Assembly (NCBI GenBank): GCA_026954325.1
Contig: JAIXKK010000068.1
Location: 1-45,270 of the forward strand
Direction: 5' to 3'
Length of the DNA: 45,270 nucleotides
Source of the DNA: Bryobacterales bacterium
GTDB taxonomy: Bacteria > Acidobacteriota > Terriglobia > Bryobacterales > Bryobacteraceae
Below the pieces are notes generated by a model. It was not told the origin of the DNA and made no database searches. It saw nothing but the letters and a program-made list of their open reading frames with translations. Position numbers and translations under genes: made by a program. Position 1 is the stretch's first letter, and every line of letters begins with the position of its first letter. Positions 43,645-45,270 of the stretch are shown here, one piece after another.

Positions 43645-44426
43645 GCGAGGAGGCATTGCAGGGCGGCCGCCGGGTCGGGCGCTTTCATCAGGTGCTCACC
43701 CACCAGAAACGCCTGGTAACCCGCCGGGCGCAGCAGGGCGATATCGGCAGCCGAGTGGATGCCGCTCTCGCTCACCAATACTGCCCCCGCAGGCATCCGC
43801 CCGGCCAGTTCAAGCGAGGTCTCCAGGCGCACTTCGAAAGTGTGCAGGTTGCGGTTGTTCACCCCCAGAATCTCCGCGCCCGAGTCGATCGCCGCGCGCA
43901 GTTCCTCGGCATCGTGCACCTCCACCAGGGCGGCCATTCCAAAGTCCGCCGCCAGTTCCCGCAGGCGACGCATCCCGGCGGCGGTGAATATCGCGGCAAT
44001 CAGCAGAATAGCGTCGGCGCCGTGGGCCGCCGCCTCAACCACATGCGCCTCGGATAAGGTGAAATCTTTGCGTAGTGCGGGAATTCCCACGGCAGCCCGC
44101 CCAGACTCCAGGTCCGCGAGCGACCCCTGGAAAAACCGCTCATCCGTCAGAACGCTGAGAGCCGCCGCGCCCCCCGCCTCATAGCGCAGGGCGATTTCAG
44201 CAGGCTGAAAATCGGCGCACAGCAATCCTTTGCTCGGCGAGGCTTTCTTGATTTCGGCGATGACGGCCGGGCCTCGCGAAAGCAGGGCGGCGCGAAAATC
44301 CCGGCGCTGGGCTATCCGCTGGGCCGCCTGATGCTCCAATTCGCCGCGGCGCGCCTCCAGGGCGGCTAGCTCTGTCCGTTTGTGTCCGACGATCCGGGCG
44401 AGAACGTCCGGTACTGCGGTGACCAT
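43641..44426 (-). CDS. trpC: Indole-3-glycerol phosphate synthase
   Basis: 261 aa. First gene of the run. VIAEIKKASPSKGLL contains the catalytic Glu58 and Lys60. SVLTDERFFQGSLADLE, ALRKDFTLSEAHVVEA, AILLIAAIF, LGVNNRNLHTFEV and LVSESGIHSAADIALL complete the TrpC barrel. It forms indole-3-glycerol phosphate. trpE, trpG and trpD, which make and use anthranilate, are not in this window, so the pathway is split in this genome. The promoter must lie in the 252 bp shared with citrate synthase. Confidence 0.94.
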   Translation of the reverse strand: MVTAVPDVLARIVGHKRTELAALEARRGELEHQAAQRIAQRRDFRAALLSRGPAVIAEIKKASPSKGLLCADFQPAEIALRYEAGGAAALSVLTDERFFQGSLADLESGRAAVGIPALRKDFTLSEAHVVEAAAHGADAILLIAAIFTAAGMRRLRELAADFGMAALVEVHDAEELRAAIDSGAEILGVNNRNLHTFEVRLETSLELAGRMPAGAVLVSESGIHSAADIALLRPAGYQAFLVGEHLMKAPDPAAALQCLLA

Positions 44427-44546
44427 GACAAAAGAACTTTCATGGTATCACAGGGTTGCGGGCTAAACCGCCCATTCGGGGATTTTGCCCCACCTGTGCC
44501 CGTCCCGCGGACTGGAAATCTCATGCAAATCAGTGATTTTCCCATT

Positions 44547-44562
44547 TGGAACGAGGGTTGCA
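44547..44562 (+). promoter_or_regulatory. Sigma-54 (RpoN) promoter candidate upstream of citrate synthase
   Basis: TGGAACGAGGGTTGCA matches the -24/-12 consensus TGGCACGNNNNTTGCW with one mismatch (A for C at the fourth base). The invariant GG and GC are both present with correct spacing. It points toward the citrate synthase start 117 bases downstream, with a predicted transcript start near 44573. Confidence 0.6.
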
Positions 44563-44602
44563 CCACTCCCGGCGGACCACTACCATGATCCCTGTTTTCT
44601 TG

Positions 44603-44628
44603 CGCCGGCCCGACACCCGCGGCCGGCG
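44603..44628 (+). promoter_or_regulatory. Hairpin in the citrate synthase leader
   Basis: CGCCGGCC (44603-44610), loop CGACACCCGC, GGCCGGCG (44621-44628), then TTTCTC. It lies between the sigma-54-like promoter and the ribosome site, so it could attenuate transcription or stabilise the messenger. Confidence 0.4.
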
Positions 44629-44678
44629 TTTCTCATCTACTGAACGTATAAGACTAAAACCCTGTCCGGGAGGACCCC

Positions 44679-45270
44679 GTGAAAGATTTACTTTCTATCC
44701 TTGACAACCGCACCGGCAAGTCCTATGACGTGCCCATCTCCGACGGCGCTATCCGGGCGATGGATCTGCGCCAGATCAAGACCGGTCCCGAAGATTTCGG
44801 GCTGCTGACCTACGACCCCGCCTTTACCAACACCGCCTCCTGCCGCAGCGCCATCACCTTCATTGACGGCGACCGCGGCATCCTGCGTTATCGAGGCTAT
44901 CCCATCGAGGAACTGGCCGAGAAGTGCGGCTTCCTCCAGGTGGCTTACCTGCTTCTGTTCGGCGAACTGCCGGCCGAAGACCAATACAAAGAGTGGAAAG
45001 ACAAGATCACCCACCACACGATGATCCATGAAAATCTTAAGAAATTCATGGAAGGATTCCGGCATGACGCGCACCCCATGGGGATGTTCGTCAGCACCGT
45101 CGCGGCGCTCTCCACGTTTTACCCGGAGGCGCGCGAGGTGAAGAACCGGCAGTCGCGGAAACTCCAGATCATGCGCCTCATCGGCAAGGCGCCCACCATC
45201 GCCGCCTACGCCTATCGCCACAGCCTGGGACTGCCCTACGTCTACCCCGACAACTCACTGGGTTATGCCG
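44679..45270 (+). CDS. gltA: Citrate synthase, N-terminal part (3' truncated by window edge)
   Basis: About 197 residues from GTG 44679; the frame runs off the end. GGGAGG (44668-44673) is a good Shine-Dalgarno. The protein begins MKDLLSILDNRTGKSYDVP, then FGLLTYDPAFTNTASCRSAI, GDRGILRYRGYPIEELAEK and YLLLFGELP, the standard N-terminal region of bacterial type II citrate synthase. HPMGMFVSTVAALSTFYPEA and PTIAAYAYRHSLGLPYVYP follow. It condenses acetyl-CoA and oxaloacetate in the TCA cycle. The active-site His and Asp lie beyond the window. Confidence 0.95.
   Translation, partial: MKDLLSILDNRTGKSYDVPISDGAIRAMDLRQIKTGPEDFGLLTYDPAFTNTASCRSAITFIDGDRGILRYRGYPIEELAEKCGFLQVAYLLLFGELPAEDQYKEWKDKITHHTMIHENLKKFMEGFRHDAHPMGMFVSTVAALSTFYPEAREVKNRQSRKLQIMRLIGKAPTIAAYAYRHSLGLPYVYPDNSLGYA

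Overview
The window is about 45 kb of GC-rich, gene-dense chromosomal DNA that most resembles an acidobacterium of the Solibacter/Bryobacter group. The best taxonomic clue is the very large beta-propeller protein at 28888-32253, whose last ~230 residues match the 'Solibacter uncharacterized C-terminal domain'. A paired heme-c/DUF1549/DUF1553 and DUF1501 locus, an Omp85-like porin, TonB, TolC and a Lol/Mac-type transporter support a Gram-negative, didermic cell. The lineage call is inference from protein families; no rRNA, tRNA or CRISPR was seen.

Layout. (1) 1-1180: end of an APC amino-acid permease, then a 70-aa basic protein with repeated operator-like palindromes upstream and a hairpin terminator downstream. 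(2) 1493-2842: circularly permuted ATP-grasp-like protein (minus). (3) 3181-7075: forward cluster of parvulin isomerase, formylglycine-generating enzyme (FGE), NosL-like protein, decayed HNH protein and Tat-type sugar-isomerase-like protein. (4) 7078-11138: translationally coupled potABCD polyamine importer plus a hypothetical (minus). (5) 11163-16620: Rpn-type nuclease, TonB-like protein, TPR protein, FtsX-type ABC exporter, BamE-like secreted protein. (6) 16669-21128: cytochrome/DUF1549/DUF1553 plus DUF1501 pair. (7) 21283-24386: accessory islet with a DUF433/DUF5615 toxin-antitoxin-like pair, an insertion sequence with asymmetric multi-copy ends and a hairpin array, and a Uma2 nuclease. (8) 24356-32253: Gfo/Idh/MocA dehydrogenase, hydrolase-like/PDZ protein, TPR protein, TolC-like protein, giant propeller. 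(9) 32446-38795: SpoIIE-type phosphatase, NtrYX-like two-component system, DUF4390, Omp85-like barrel, Crp/Fnr regulator. (10) 38856-44426: trpC-trpF-trpB-trpA-chorismate mutase-DAHP synthase-tyrA, all overlapping or nearly so. (11) 44679-end: start of citrate synthase, behind a near-consensus sigma-54 promoter.

The most promising lead is the parvulin-FGE-NosL trio. Aerobic FGE is a Cu(I) enzyme, NosL proteins bind Cu(I), and the FGE motif contains a proline a parvulin could act on. The FGE also carries a CxPxR sequence, the motif it modifies in sulfatases, in its own N-terminus. Other leads are the sigma-54 promoter, the three-way-junction hairpin array beside the transposase, the HNH protein that has lost several metal and catalytic residues, overlapping divergent -10 boxes, and the coupling of an outer-membrane barrel to a sigma-54 response system.
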